From Trachythela sp. YZ-2020 (Eukaryota; Cnidaria; Anthozoa; Malacalcyonacea; Clavulariidae): 64,000 nt of DNA. Numbering within the stretch: the stretch's first letter is position 1; each line of letters begins with the position of its first letter. Below the pieces are notes generated by a model. The model saw nothing but the letters and a program-made list of their open reading frames with translations. It made no database searches and was not told where the DNA came from. This document shows positions 52,991 through 64,000 of the stretch, in pieces. Location of the stretch: assembly GCA_016169945.1 (NCBI GenBank), contig JADLSH010000393.1, positions 11,693,501-11,757,500 of the forward strand. The letters are read 5' to 3'. The position numbers were made by a program, and so were the translations under genes.

Positions 52991-55900
52991 GTAAGATCAC
53001 GTATACCGCATGATTATATGACATATGTCTATATACACGTGAAAGTCTTGGTGGAATTTCATATATAGGATAACAGAGACAAAAAAGAAACAAAACGAAT
53101 TAAATCTTTTTTACGAACACTGTCAGTGGTGTTCCAGAACATTTTACACTCTTTCAAGAGAAAAGATTGCGTAACATCTATAGTGTACTTGGACGTCTAA
53201 AAAAGGGGGGGGGGTGTCGGGAAACGTGTCAATGTTTCCTTTTTTCAGGTGTGCATATTTGGTGTGTTATATATTTTCATATATGACGCATATGCCTTGT
53301 GACGAACACTTTAGAATGACATCATCAATATACACAACGATTAGGTCTACTGCACTTCATAATTAGGGTATACTAAATCAGAATTGTTAATGTATATAAA
53401 TAAATAGAATTTTTTTACTATATTGATAATATTTTGACTGTCAACATTGTTCTTAAACAGTACCGAAACAATAGTTATATTGACTATATATTTATTGAAA
53501 CCACCCGCATTTTTACTACCATTACGATCTATAGTATACTACAGCATAGTAGCATATTTTATTATTCAATTACTGTTTTAACGTTGGAAACTAACAAAGA
53601 AAATAATGTTTAGGCTATGAGATTTCCTGGTATTACTGTTTGCAACGTAAATCCAATAAGAAAGAGCGCGTATAAAGTCAGTGCTAAGCTTAAACAGAAA
53701 CTTGAAGAACGGGATAACAACACTTGTTTCCGCAAAGGTAAGCGTTAGTCAAACCATTTTAATCATTATCATCGAAACTGAGAGAGATTGTAAATCTATT
53801 ATGTGTGGTGGCATTTTCGTGATCATATAGCATATAATCACTGCATGTCGTTCTGACATACTGTATGTATAAACATATAGTTCATAATTTCCAGTCTTCA
53901 ATCCGTCCTGACCGTGTAGCTCAGTTGGTAGAGCGTCGATCTAGTAATTCGAAGGTCGCGGGTTCGAAACCCAGCCGCGGCGGGCAGAATTTTCTGCTTA
54001 CTGCGGTCTGGAAATTATGAAATACATCACTCGAGAACATCGTCGGTTAAAAAGACTAAAATTCAAAACTGAATATATATACAGATTTCAAAATTTAAGC
54101 AAATTAGCTAAAGAGTGACTTGTAAACATCCGGTATTTCAATATGGTCATTTCCTCAATTGGAGTCCCTTAGGGAGTACCATGCCTCTAAAAACAAACGA
54201 TAATTCTTTGTCTTATTAACTATACTGACATTGTCAAAACATATATATATGTAAACTGCAATGCAATATTTTTGGAGTTTTAGGCTCTAAATAGGAAGTT
54301 ACCCATCATCCCTTGCGCGCTCAATGTTTAAGGTTTATGATTTTTTGAAGGACAACCTTTTTTGAATTAGCTATATATATATATATAAAAACATACATAT
54401 ATATAAAAATATATATATATATATATATATACAGCTAATTCAAAAAAGGTTGTCCTTTGCAAACCTTAAACTCTAAAACCTTAAACTCTAAGCGCGAAAA
54501 GCACTGTGGGAGCGCAAGTTTAGGAATTGATTTTGGCGGTCATTTGTGAGTGAAATGATTAACTGATCTCCCTACAAGGATATATCAATCACAAATGGCT
54601 GCCATATTCAATTCCTAACCTTGAAACTTGCGCTCCCATAGTGCTTTTCGCGCTTAAAGTTTAGGACAACCTTTTTTGAATTAGCTGTATATACATATAT
54701 ATATATATATCTTATCCATGATATACAAACCGGCAAAATTAGACAGTGTATAAAGTTAGATTGTATCTGGTTAATATCTTATTATATTCCATAATTTATG
54801 TTTGTTATATTCACCTATAGCTGAACGAGAGAAAAACAGTAAATGCGAGAGTGGTAAGGATGAAATTGAAGAATTTGAGAACGAAATAGATCATGTATTA
54901 TCAACGATTGATAACGACGATCTGATTAAAAGTGGACATCAACGTAAAGCGTTTATTGTTAGTTGTCGTTTTAATGGACAACGTTGTAGGTAAAAGTATT
55001 GTTTTGTTTTCCAAAATATTAAAGAGCTTAGACGAGAGGTTGCATGATAGTTTCTCTTAAGGAAAAACAGAGCCTTCACGATCTAAATATGATTCGGAAA
55101 ACGGAGTAAATTTCTGACCAGCGTAACCGGAACCAGCTCCCGGATGGAACACAAATGGAACGCAGTTTGTTCGGAACGAAGATCAAAGGTACGTACGCTG
55201 CGATTGGTCGGGCCGATTGATGAAGTCGTCAGATGATCTTTGCTACGTATTTTTCAAATATCATTAACATGAATCTGAAATCGGCCCAACAAATCGCAAC
55301 GTGCAAACGTCCCTTCAACCTCGTACCCAGGGCCCGACCGCTCGATCTTTTTTACGCAATTCAACACAAATCAGTGAACGCATGTGCAACGCGTGTTTCC
55401 TCTTAGGCTATTCTAGTATTGACAAACTAATATCGGTCGACTTCAGAGATATGTTCTCTTGCTCTATGACAAAAAAGAGAAAACTATGCTGCATGCTGTA
55501 GGTGTGTTTGAGGAAATCCCGGCTTCCCTGCAAGAAACACAATAACGCATTCGTTAACTGGTTAAATTTCTAAATTCCTTTTTATTGAATTATTTTGGGG
55601 TTTTTTTCCAAAAACCTTCTGCAGTAAATTTTATTATGTGATTATACTCCGTCTGCCAATTAATTTTGTTTCAATTTTTAGAGATAAAAGACACTGGACA
55701 CAATTTTGGGATCCTCAATATGGCAATTGTTACACGTTTAACAGTCGTCTTGTTGGACATAATCCCAACACGTCTTTATTTAGAACTAAAAAACCAGGGA
55801 GTGCTTATGGTAAGCTTATAGTACTGATCTCAATATATAAAACTGGAATCTCTGGCTACGAGTTCTAGCCTGTGGTTCCCGTTCTCTCCCTCAACCTCAT

Positions 55901-57854
55901 ATATTGATACTACACCATACCAAATAGATTAACCTGCTCATAGTTTTTTATAATAGTACCAGTTGTACCACATAGTTTCATAGCTTGTGATTTTGTTAAT
56001 ATTGTCAAAATCGGATAATTTTTTAAATAAAAACTTGTAGTCTTATACAAATATTTCATAATCATGCAAGTGTATGTTTTACCACATATATTTTTTCATA
56101 TATATTTGCAGGGTTAAAATTGGCGTTCAATATTGAGTTAGATGAATATATCCCTCAGTTGACATCAGATGCTGGAATTAAAGTGTCTATTACTGAACCT
56201 GGTGAAATGCCATTTCCAATCTATAATAGTCTAAGTCTCGCGCCAGGTTTTAACAACGAAATTGCAATGAAGAGGGTAAATATGAGCGTATTACAGTACT
56301 ATGCCTAGGCTGCATGAAAAGTCGAGAGGAGTATCGTTATTTCCCTTATTGTACTGCAGTGATCACGATAACCAGTTGAAACGAATTTGACCAAAATTAT
56401 TTAAAATGTTCTTAGGGACTGGTCATAATTTAGCAGGGGGGGGGGTGGAAAAGGTAGGACGGTTACAACAAAGGGGGGTTCACAAAATATTGAACAGTTA
56501 TAAGAGGGGTGGGTCACCTATTTTCATGCTGGCCCTAATTCTTTGGGCAAAGGGGGCAATAATTGTCTCCCAGAACGTAGGAATTCCCGTTCCTAGATTT
56601 CAAAATTTTCCTCCCTATTAAACATATATATGGTAGTATTTAGTGATAGACAACGTTATTTATATGTTCAATGCTACAGGAATTATCCTAGATGATTGTA
56701 ATAGAAGTTAAAGGATATGGGTACAGTAGTTACGTCAATTGACCAACGGTCGACGGAGTAAAATCGTTTAGCGTTAATATTTAAAACAGCCTGAAAATAC
56801 TAAAGTCACTATTGCTCCTAACGCAAAGATTCATTGCTGAAAGTCCATTTTATAATTCTGGCTGAAATTATAAGTTAAAATAGAATGGATGCAGGTTAAA
56901 GATCGTTTAGGAGAGAGGGGGGGTAGACATTTTTTCAGTCATGAGCAAGAGGGGGTGATCAATTTTCATTCTTTCGGCAAGGTAGGGTTACCCAGTTAAG
57001 CCAGTTTCAGTCCTAGAAATCTTTAATTACACCTCCCCACCCCCTCTGCTAAATTATGACCAGTCCCTTATCTGACATTTCACTTTCTTTTTACTGTAGA
57101 TTCAGATTAAACGGATTGATAGATTCAACAATGGCAGTTGTCGAACAAACAGACAATTAGGGAATCAGAATCCTTACAGGGTCAAAAATGGTGCAGAATA
57201 CAGTGTCCAGGTAATTGATACATAAATGTCAGGTCATTTTCATGCAGGCCTCAGTACGGTCAAGATTGCAGTATTCATGCAGATATATACGATACAAAAA
57301 TCATCGCCCCCTGTTTCTATTCTTTTTACTGCATGTAAATATAAGCATTAGGTATTGATTGTAATATGATATACAGTATTACACATTTTAATAATGCATA
57401 AGAAAACATTCAATTATTGAATTCGGTTTTTGCAAGATTTCGAGAATTTTAAGATTCAGCAGATAACGCAAACTTCGGCCTTGATTGCTTTACCTTATCC
57501 AATCTCGTACGAAAAAGTCCTATAGGATCGTATAGAAATTCCAATATAGGAATGGGCCAAAATCTAATATGGGAATAAATTTCCTATTCAGTGTCGGAAT
57601 TCTAATAGGAAAATCCATTCTATAATAAGAATGTCTATTCGATTCTTGTGGGGCTTCGGTGGCGCAGTTGTCAGAGCAAGCGCCTTTCACCTCTGAGTCT
57701 TGAGTTCGATCAGTTCTAGCTGAGGACATTACTCATCACACTCTCAAGTCAACGCTCTGCCGAAAGTTGTGGGTTTTTTCCGGGCACTCCGGTTTCCTCC
57801 CATGCATAGGGAAAGTTGACTGGGTGGGTTAGGATATGTATGTATGTATGTATG

Positions 57855-57888
<34 letters not shown>

Positions 57889-60800
57889 TGTATGTATGTA
57901 TGTATGTATGTATGTATGTATGTATGTATGTATGTACGTACGTATTCTATAGGATTTGGGCCAAAATGCACCAATGGGATATAAAATTGATCATAGTCAG
58001 ATAGCGAGGAGAACAAGCATAAAAGAAATAATTGAATAATACGTTTCTTAAAGTTTTGCTATCTATCTCAGTAAAATCACAGATCATATTAAAGATAAAT
58101 AAGAGCACGTCTTGCTGACAATGTTCCTAATGTTTTCCTAGGCGTGTCTTCAAAATTGTAATGGACAATCTCAGATTAACAAATGTGGTTGTGCTGAATA
58201 TTCTTACTTTGGTGCTGTTCCAATGGGAAAAATCTGTGATGAAAATGATAATACAGTTGGTAAGAATGTCTTGTTTACGTCTTGTTTACTAATCTTGTTG
58301 GCTAAAGTCTAAGTTATTTCATGCTATCTTCATACTTTTTCCAGCAGACAACGTTACGAAATACTGTTTAATGAAGTAATCAGAAAAATAATGATATTTC
58401 AAAAATACCTGACATATTTAAGATCGGGAAAAAGATCGGGCGCACATTGACATTGGCTATTTCGTCTTGTTAAAAACGTCGACTGTTTGAAAAATAGACA
58501 AATATATTTTACACGTATTGCTAAAGAATACAAGTTAGTCCAGGTGGTTAAATAGTCGAATGGAAACATAAAACGCTTGCACCTTAATTACGATTTTCGT
58601 CTATTTTCCCGTTTTTTACTTTCGCTAATTGTTTTGCTAACTGGAGTGGAGTATCCGTTCATTACATTCGCTAATTGCGCAAAACATTCGGACAGACCGA
58701 CGCAAGCCGAGATCCGCAACAATATATAGATCGCGAAAAGGACTAGGCACAAGTGAATTCTGGAGAATTGCGCATGCTTGTGTCAAGAATAGTGTGCTGC
58801 ATCGCTGCGCTCGGCGGTAATAAACAGGTGGTAGTCTCTCTTGGATCATTCTCAAACTTAAATATCTATACAAAAATGCATTTATCTTTATGATATAACA
58901 GGAACAAAAGAGGAGAATTAGTTTGTTTAGAAAGAATTAGTATTTTCGCATTAGTAAGAAATGGAGTTTCATTATGTTTGATAATTCAGTGGAAGATGTT
59001 CACAGTGTCAAGTGTTGCGCACTTTCGTAATGTTTTGTCTAAGTGAAGACCTTGGAAACACAATATAAATTATCACAATCAAAACACTTGACATGCATCT
59101 AAAGACTTTTCGCATCCCAACTGATTACGTCAGCGATGCATACAAGGGAAACTTTCTCAGAACAAAATGACTCCGTTTGTCAATACTCGGGAAGCTAAAA
59201 ATTTATAAAATACTGGTGTTAAAACACTCCATAAACATTAGGAGAGCTTATTGCGCAATTGAACATAAACCGGGAAGATCAATTTCCCCAGATGAAGGAA
59301 GAAGCGTAAAGCATTTGGCTTTGGAAGATAACGCAAACATTGTAGTCTTGGCTTAATAGGGCTTCATCCATTCTCGACACTCAACTACTCCTTCATAAAC
59401 TCAGTATCTATTTTCTATCTTCAGATGACTGCATTGACAATTGGAAAGATGCAGAAGGTTTTTGTGAAAATACTTGTCGAGATTTATGTTCGTAAGTTTT
59501 GAAAATTATATGCGTACATGTTAGCATGCATAGGAAACACAACGACAAAACGTGGAGACACGTACAACATCACTTGGAGGCAAGGGCGAAAATCCATCTC
59601 AAAAAGTGTGGGGGGGGGAGACGGAGCCTGCTAATAGTTATGGAGGCATATAACAGGAAGCATAACTTCGGTCTAACAGTGGCGCCGGCAGGATATTGAG
59701 GGGGCAAAATATGTTACGGAGAGTTCGGGGGCATTTACCCCGGGATATTTTTTGAATTAGGGGTCTCTGAAACAGCATTTTTTGGCATTTATATTCCCAA
59801 ATTTTGAAGGCAGTTTGGAGCAAAATATTTTTAACAGTAGGCCTATTTTCAAGGGTGTAAACCGCAAATATTCCTACTCATGTTCATTTACATAAGAAAA
59901 GCTTCAGTTCAAACCTTATACTAAGAAACCATAATCAAAAATAGACTCGAACGTGCGGTGCCAGTGTGGGTAGAGTATAACGAAGATTCGGCGGTTGAGT
60001 TGTGTAAAACTACCTGAAAAATACAATGAGAACTTCGACGTTTCGAGCGAAGGCCCTTCGTAACTTCCAGACGAAGGGCCTTCACTCGAAACGTCGAAGT
60101 TCTCATTGTATTTTTCAGATACTTTTACACAACTCAACCGCCAAAAATAGACTGTAATTTTTCAGAAAGTGGGAGACTTAATGTGAATTCAGGGACGAGC
60201 GAAGCATCTGGAGATGAAGGGGGCAAGGGAGTCAAAGGATTTTACCTGAAATTTTAATTTCAATGTTAAAACTTACCTAAAATGTGATGATTGTAGTAGA
60301 ACTTTTCTGATTGGTTATCACTGTAATACTGGGGTCTGGGGGTCCTCCCCAAGAAGATTTTGCATTTATAAAGCCCAAGGACTGCATTTTTTGCGTTTTC
60401 TGAAGCGAATTCGCAACCATTTACGGGCCGAGTTCACCGTATCTGGAGCCGCTAAACTATAATAATCTTATATAAATTTTGCATTGCGATTCCATGGGAG
60501 CCGGGTCAGGTCGCTTTGTCGATACCCGGCTCGGCTGTTGAAAGTGGGGCTGAAAATCGCACACGCACGGCTTTTTATATTGAAAATGTAAACAAATAGC
60601 GTTAAAAGAAACTCAAACTAGCATTAAAATGTTGTTTTTGTGTTTTAACAAACGCTTAAAAATTTCAGACAGTAAAGCGACTGCATTTTACGAACGTACA
60701 AGCGAAGAAACTTGGAGGTCGAGGGTCAAAGTCGAGGTCGAGGTCGAATGTCGAGGTCGAATGTCGAGGTCGCGGGTCGAAAGTCGAGGTCGAAAAATTG

Positions 60801-62882
60801 ATTTCATTGGTACTATTGAATTTGAGTAGAATGCTGAATCGTGTAAAAACTTTTTAAAACTATACTTTTGTCAATGTACAGAACAAAAATGATACTAAAT
60901 TTAGATTTTATAATTGTTGTTAAATTGACAAGGCCGCGGTCATAACTAAAAATAGTTATGAAAATAGTTCAAAAATAGTTATGACCGCGACCTTGTCAAT
61001 TTAACAACAATTATAAAATCTAAATTTAGTATAACATACTAATCAATATTTCGTGTTAATATTTACGAAAAGAAGTTCTGTAAATTGACAAAAGTATAGT
61101 TTTTAAAAGTTTTTACACCATTCAGCCTTCTACTCAAATTCAACAGTACCGATGAAATCAATTTTCAAACCTCGGCTCATTTCCACCACGTCGACCTCGA
61201 CTTTCGACCCTCGACTTTCGACCCTCGACCTCGACTTTCGACCCTCGACTTTCGACCCTCGACCTCGACCTTCCACCCTCGACCTCGACCTTCCACCCTC
61301 GACCAGTGACCAAAACCCAAACTCAGAAACGAGTTTACTGAATGTAATCACACCAACAAACATCAATCTTTGTTTTTCAACAGATAGTAATTGTCGAAAA
61401 ATTTGGATCTAAATCGGAAATCTTCCATTTTTTTAGAAAAGTGTAGTGAGCCACCTTAAATGCAGCATATAAACAATATTCAATTAATATATATAGCAAC
61501 GATTATTCAACAGCTGAAAAAATGAGGGTTAATGAGTTTATTTCAGCCCGGTCCATGTAATCGTAATTGAAAAGTCGTCTCGCTTAGGCTAAGCTAGTCG
61601 TCTCGTCGGGCTAGCCTGGTCCATGTAATCGGCCCCTAATAACTATTAAATTACAAGTATAACAATCACTATTTAGTTAGATCTAAAGAATTACGAAAAA
61701 GGCTTCCTGCCTTTCAACAGATGCCGCTCATAGCATACACGTTTCTGAACCATATACATGCAGACTTACAAGCAACGAGATTAATGTTTAAATGAGTCTA
61801 ATGAGTCAATGAGTTATGAGTCAAAAAATTGGGATTCATTGTATTTTGGTATATTGGTTATTTTTCTCGAATTACATTGCGTACATGCCATATAGACTAC
61901 AGGAAATGCTGGGTTAAACCTCGATCCTAAAGCCCGTACAGACGAGCAAGTTTTCCTTGACAAGTTTTCCTTGACAAATTTTCCTTGACAAGTTTTCCTT
62001 GTCAAGTTTTCCTTGACAAGTTTTATTTTCCCATGTGTACGACAAAAAATTGACAAGTTTCCTTGACAAGGAGCCTTGTTTAAAAGCTAGTCATACCAGC
62101 TTTTGAACAAGGAAAATTGTTCGTGTGTACGGCCGACAAGGAAAACTTGACAAGGAAATGCGCAGACGCCACTGCACACTTATTTTTCGATCTAGTTGAG
62201 CGGCCATTGCCACTATAAACATGAACACTTGTGTCGTTAATACACAGGCTCGTAAAACTTGTCAAGGAAAAATTGATCGAAAAAACCGTGTTTGCCGCAC
62301 ACACGACCAAGTAAACTCGACAAAGAACTTGTCAAGGAAAAATACTCGTCTGTACGGGGCTTAACCCCTAACTGAGCCTGGTGATGAATTATATGTAAAC
62401 TACATAACCTAGTATCCCTGTGTAGACAGTTGATAAAAAATGATTTTAGGCAGACTCATAACTCATTTACTCATAACTCAAAACTCATTGACTCATTTGA
62501 CTCATAAAACAGGCATCCTCACAAGCAACACACGAACCGATTTCACTAAATCTCTCAGTAATTTCTTACCTAGATTACTGGACGATTTACTCCTTTGGCC
62601 AACATACCATATTTTATGTTTATTAAAGACCTCCTTTGCATTTAATCATTATTTAACATTGTTAAATTGATCCATTTTACTTTACTTTAGAGAAACAATT
62701 TACGAAAGCAGCTTGACGTTTACACAATGGCCATATGAGCAATCAGTGGTATGAAAAATATCAATTTTACATCGTAAAATTTGAATGAAGTTTATCATGA
62801 TAATTTTCTTTTATTAGGAAACTGTTTTAGAATCACTTGGTTTCAACTATTCAGATTATAACAAAAATATTAACAATATAAG
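52691..62882 (+). CDS. DEG/ENaC/ASIC-family sodium channel subunit (10 exons, 3' end outside window)
   Basis: The predicted product is a plasma-membrane, amiloride-type cation channel subunit; three subunits normally form one channel. Exons: 52691-52990, 53614-53737, 54821-54989, 55682-55809, 56112-56275, 57100-57210, 58142-58259, 59425-59491, 62691-62748 and 62818-62882. All have GT-AG borders and matching phases, adding up to about 434 residues. They cover the cytoplasmic N-terminus, TM1 and most of the extracellular cysteine-rich domain. TM2, the selectivity filter (usual 'GLWxGxSxL') and the C-terminus must be in later exons to the right of the window. I cannot tell whether it is acid-, peptide- or mechanically gated. 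The start is the first ATG after an in-frame upstream stop context. Confidence 0.9.
53614..57210 (+). CDS. Channel exons 2-6: palm, finger and beta-ball parts of the extracellular domain
   Basis: Exon 2 starts with AMRFPGITVCNVNPIRKSAY, the family's 'FPavTiCn.np.r.S'. Exon 3 (54821-54989) is acidic with Cys at both ends (SKCESG..., SCRFNGQRC). Exon 4 (55682-55809) has WTQFWDPQYGNCYTFN, the 'GnCytFN' block. Exon 5 (56112-56275) has GLKLAFNIELDEYI and AGIKVSITEPGEMPFP, then LAPGFNNEIAMKR, matching 'GL.l.l....eY.....aG..v.ih.....P.p......pG......' of the family. Exon 6 (57100-57210) ends PYRVKNGAEYSVQ. The intron after exon 5 holds a 655-bp DNA element. Confidence 0.9.
53883..54019 (+). mobile_element. 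tRNA-Thr-like SINE with 12-bp inverted ends
   Basis: A tRNA-like sequence runs from about 53,907: box A TAGCTCAGTTGGTAGAGC, anticodon-loop CTAGTAA (anticodon AGT), box B GGGTTCGAAACC. The acceptor arm pairs only with a shift (CTGACCG with CGGGCAG) and the stems contain mismatches, so a working tRNA is unlikely. The unit is bracketed by CATAATTTCCAG (53,883) and CTGGAAATTATG (54,008), an exact inverted repeat. It lies in the intron after channel exon 2. Confidence 0.6.
54432..54687. mobile_element. MITE with CAGCTAATTCAAAAAAGG ends in (TA)n
   Basis: A 256-bp element with terminal inverted repeats of over 70 bp: CAGCTAATTCAAAAAAGG, TTGTCCT, then AAGCGCGAAAAGCACT and GGGAGCGCAAGTTT, and the mirror set at the right. 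Both sides are (TA)n. A degenerate right half of another copy (GGACAACCTTTTTTGAATTA) lies at 54,352-54,371. Confidence 0.85.
56413..57070. mobile_element. Non-autonomous DNA element with AGGGACTGGTCATAATTTA ends
   Basis: Terminal inverted repeats of about 34 bp (AGGGACTGGTCATAATTTAG, then CAGGGGG...) bound 655 bp with no lasting open frame. Another copy's left end begins at 45,958 (AAGGGACTGGTCATTATTTA), beside the BEL element. It sits in the intron between channel exons 5 and 6, ending 30 bp before exon 6. Confidence 0.85.
57650..57832 (+). mobile_element. tRNA-derived SINE, second copy
   Basis: Same family as 33,041: GGGGCTTCGGTGGCGCAG, TTTCACCTCTGAG, CGAAAGTTGTGGGTTTT, CACTCCGGTTTCCTCCCA. 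Box B is damaged (TTGAGTTCGATC). It ends in GACTGGGTGGGTTAGGATATG and runs straight into a (TATG)n array. Confidence 0.85.
57832..57945 (+). repeat. (TATG)n microsatellite at SINE 3' end
   Basis: About 28 TATG units with a few changes (TATA, TACG), fused to the 3' end of the SINE. Confidence 0.95.
58142..62882 (+). CDS. Channel exons 7-10: cysteine-rich thumb and following strands
   Basis: Exon 7 (58142-58259) encodes ACLQNCNGQSQINKCGCAEY, the family's 'C...C....i...C.C......P'. Exon 8 (59425-59491) encodes CIDNWKDAEGFCENTCRDLC, the 'C.......C.C...C' block. Exon 9 (62691-62748) gives SETIYESSLTFTQWP ('C...Y....S...WP'). Exon 10 (62818-62882) gives ETVLESLGFNYSDYNKNINNI and ends in phase 2. 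The 3.2-kb intron between exons 8 and 9 contains three foldback loci. The next exon should encode the pre-TM2 strands. Confidence 0.88.
59990..60142. mobile_element. Foldback element in channel intron 8
   Basis: Arms of about 70 bp: GGCGGTTGAGTTGTGTAAAA, then ACAATGAGAACTTCGACG and TTTCGAGCGAAGGCCCTTCG, then inverse. A few mismatches only. No open frame. Confidence 0.85.
60715..61305. mobile_element. 590-bp foldback with (GTCGAGG)-type repeat arms
   Basis: The outer parts of both arms are tandem GTCGAGGTCGAA-type words (60,717-60,800) and their inverse (61,190-61,305). Inner parts include TTGATTTCATTGGTAC..., ACTTTTGTCAAT and GACAAGG.CGCGGTCATAAC, inverted about a centre near 60,970. The right arm carries about 60 bp that the left lacks. 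Short open frames over the tandem parts are by-products. Confidence 0.8.
61929..62362. mobile_element. Foldback/MITE element with AAGCCCCGTACAGACGAG-type ends
   Basis: AAGCCCGTACAGACGAG at the left and CTCGTCTGTACGGGGCTT at the right, 434 bp apart. The interior repeats the 15-bp word AAGTTTTCCTTGAC(A) five or more times on the left and its inverse on the right (TTGTCAAGGAAAA). No coding capacity. Confidence 0.8.
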
Positions 62883-64000
62883 GTGAGTATATCTTGTATT
62901 GCATGCATGTACATAGCGCAGGAGATAATGAACTAATCAGCAAACGCGCGTGTTTATTCCCATTGTCACGCACTCAATTAACTTACATACATTATGTATA
63001 TTTAAATGCTTGGTTACCTTTCACGCTATTAGAACAGTGGTAATTATTATGTATTAGGTGGTATAATGGGTATAAAGATGCGTTCAGTTATAGCTATTGA
63101 GGACTATCAAAAGCCATATCACAATCATGGAAGGGCTCCCTGGAAATATTCCTAGCATTTCCTGATGAAAGTTTTGCTTTGTGGTGATCTCCACAGAAAG
63201 CTATTTCCTGCATTGTCAAATTTACATGTTGCCTTGTCGGCTACATTTCTTTATAATAAACCAAGCCTCGGCAGTAGGTTTTAATGCCCTACATTTTCGG
63301 GTATGTAGCCTGAGTATTAGCCCTCAGGTGGGAGAGAAAAGTAGCCCGCAAGGCAGGCGCTTGCGGGGGAGAAGAGGGCCTGACACAAATCGATGATTTT
63401 CTCATGTTCATCATCCATAATCTGGATGTTACGCTGATTGGCCAAAGAAACAAAGGAGCGCATCACAATGGCATGTTTATATTCCCAGTGAAAACCCAGT
63501 GGTAGAGTTCTAGGCGTTTTCAGCGTGCTATTTTACCAATTTTTGTTGTTTTATCAATAAGAATTATAAATTAGGAGGAAGTTTAAAGACGCTTTTGCGA
63601 TATCAATTAATATTTTAATCGGGAATTGGCAATATAATCAAATGGACAGTAGCGCGTAATATTAATTTCATCGGCTTTCTCAACATAAAATTGAACACGT
63701 ATGTAGCCCACAAACAATTAAACAATGTTTTAACTGTTGTGGTTTGTAGTATAAGAGAAAACTGTAGGAAGGACATGATTTTGATTATACAAATGCATTT
63801 ATAATAAAAGCCTTCTGTCTGGTTTCTAGAAGGTTCCTAGCCCTGTCCTTGTAAATATTCTTCTATTCAATGATTAGTGTAGTTTAATTTGGGCGAATCA
63901 GTAAATAAAATAAAATAAATAGAATACATAAAAAGGTACAAACACTGTCTGACACTGCGAATCAGTTCTGTTGCCGGTATACAATACTCAATTACTGGAA
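62883..64000 (+). other. Right edge: channel intron or downstream exons not resolved
   Basis: After the donor at 62,883 I could not find the next channel exon. A GC-richer fragment (63,300-63,400, with GTAGCCCGCAAGGCAGGCGC) looks like a dispersed repeat. The remainder is AT-rich without recognisable content. Confidence 0.5.

Noticed and set aside
53907..53990. A functional tRNA-Thr gene
   Set aside because: Acceptor and anticodon stems contain mismatches or need shifted pairing, and the unit lies within a repeat-like structure; treated as tRNA-derived.
1..64000. CRISPR arrays, operons or bacterial contamination
   Set aside because: All tandem repeats are uninterrupted minisatellites without unique spacers, and the genes are spliced.

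Overview
This 64 kb window is AT-rich, intron-rich animal DNA. It has GT-AG introns, many phase-1 EGF exons, tRNA-derived SINEs, non-LTR and BEL/Pao retroelements and a high density of foldback (palindromic) elements. The families (an adhesion GPCR with CUB and EGF repeats, a DEG/ENaC/ASIC-type channel, CXC-domain mobile genes) fit a non-bilaterian or early-branching invertebrate. A cnidarian, probably an anthozoan, is my best guess. No species can be named from the sequence alone.

Region 1 (about 82-40,467, + strand) is one very large gene for an adhesion G-protein-coupled receptor. Its 5' end lies outside the window. I could chain 36 exons with compatible splice phases: two CUB exons, thirteen calcium-binding EGF exons (twelve of exactly 123 nt), a two-exon HRM/HormR domain, six GAIN exons, a GPS split over two exons (one weaker), eight exons covering TM1-TM7, and a three-exon cytoplasmic tail ending in TGA at 40,465-40,467. 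The chain gives about 1,449 residues in frame inside the window. The receptor's introns hold most of the other content: a decayed CXC-domain mobile gene (21.1-24.8 kb) between GPS and TM1, an intronless PTB-domain gene (31.2-32.2 kb) and a SINE cluster between TM4 and TM5, and a LINE reverse transcriptase (36.2-38.1 kb) between intracellular loop 3 and TM6.

Region 2 (about 40.5-52.6 kb) is intergenic and repeat-dominated. It holds three minisatellites, a decayed LINE on the minus strand, an internally deleted BEL/Pao LTR element on the minus strand (46,107-49,592) and a compound inverted repeat (50,744-52,523) that ends about 170 bp before the next gene.

Region 3 (52,691 to the right edge, + strand) is the 5' two-thirds of a DEG/ENaC/ASIC-family sodium channel gene. 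Ten exons with matched phases cover the N-terminus, TM1 and most of the cysteine-rich extracellular domain; TM2 and the C-terminus lie beyond the window. Its introns contain several non-autonomous elements and a second SINE.

Most other open frames, especially those in minisatellites, are not genes. The most unusual items are the EGF exon array, an A-B-A-B-A tandem element carrying tRNA-like sequences and bounded by a 10-bp target duplication, the CXC/nuclease-like mobile gene, the compound foldback locus, and an HG-to-NG change in the channel's gating motif.
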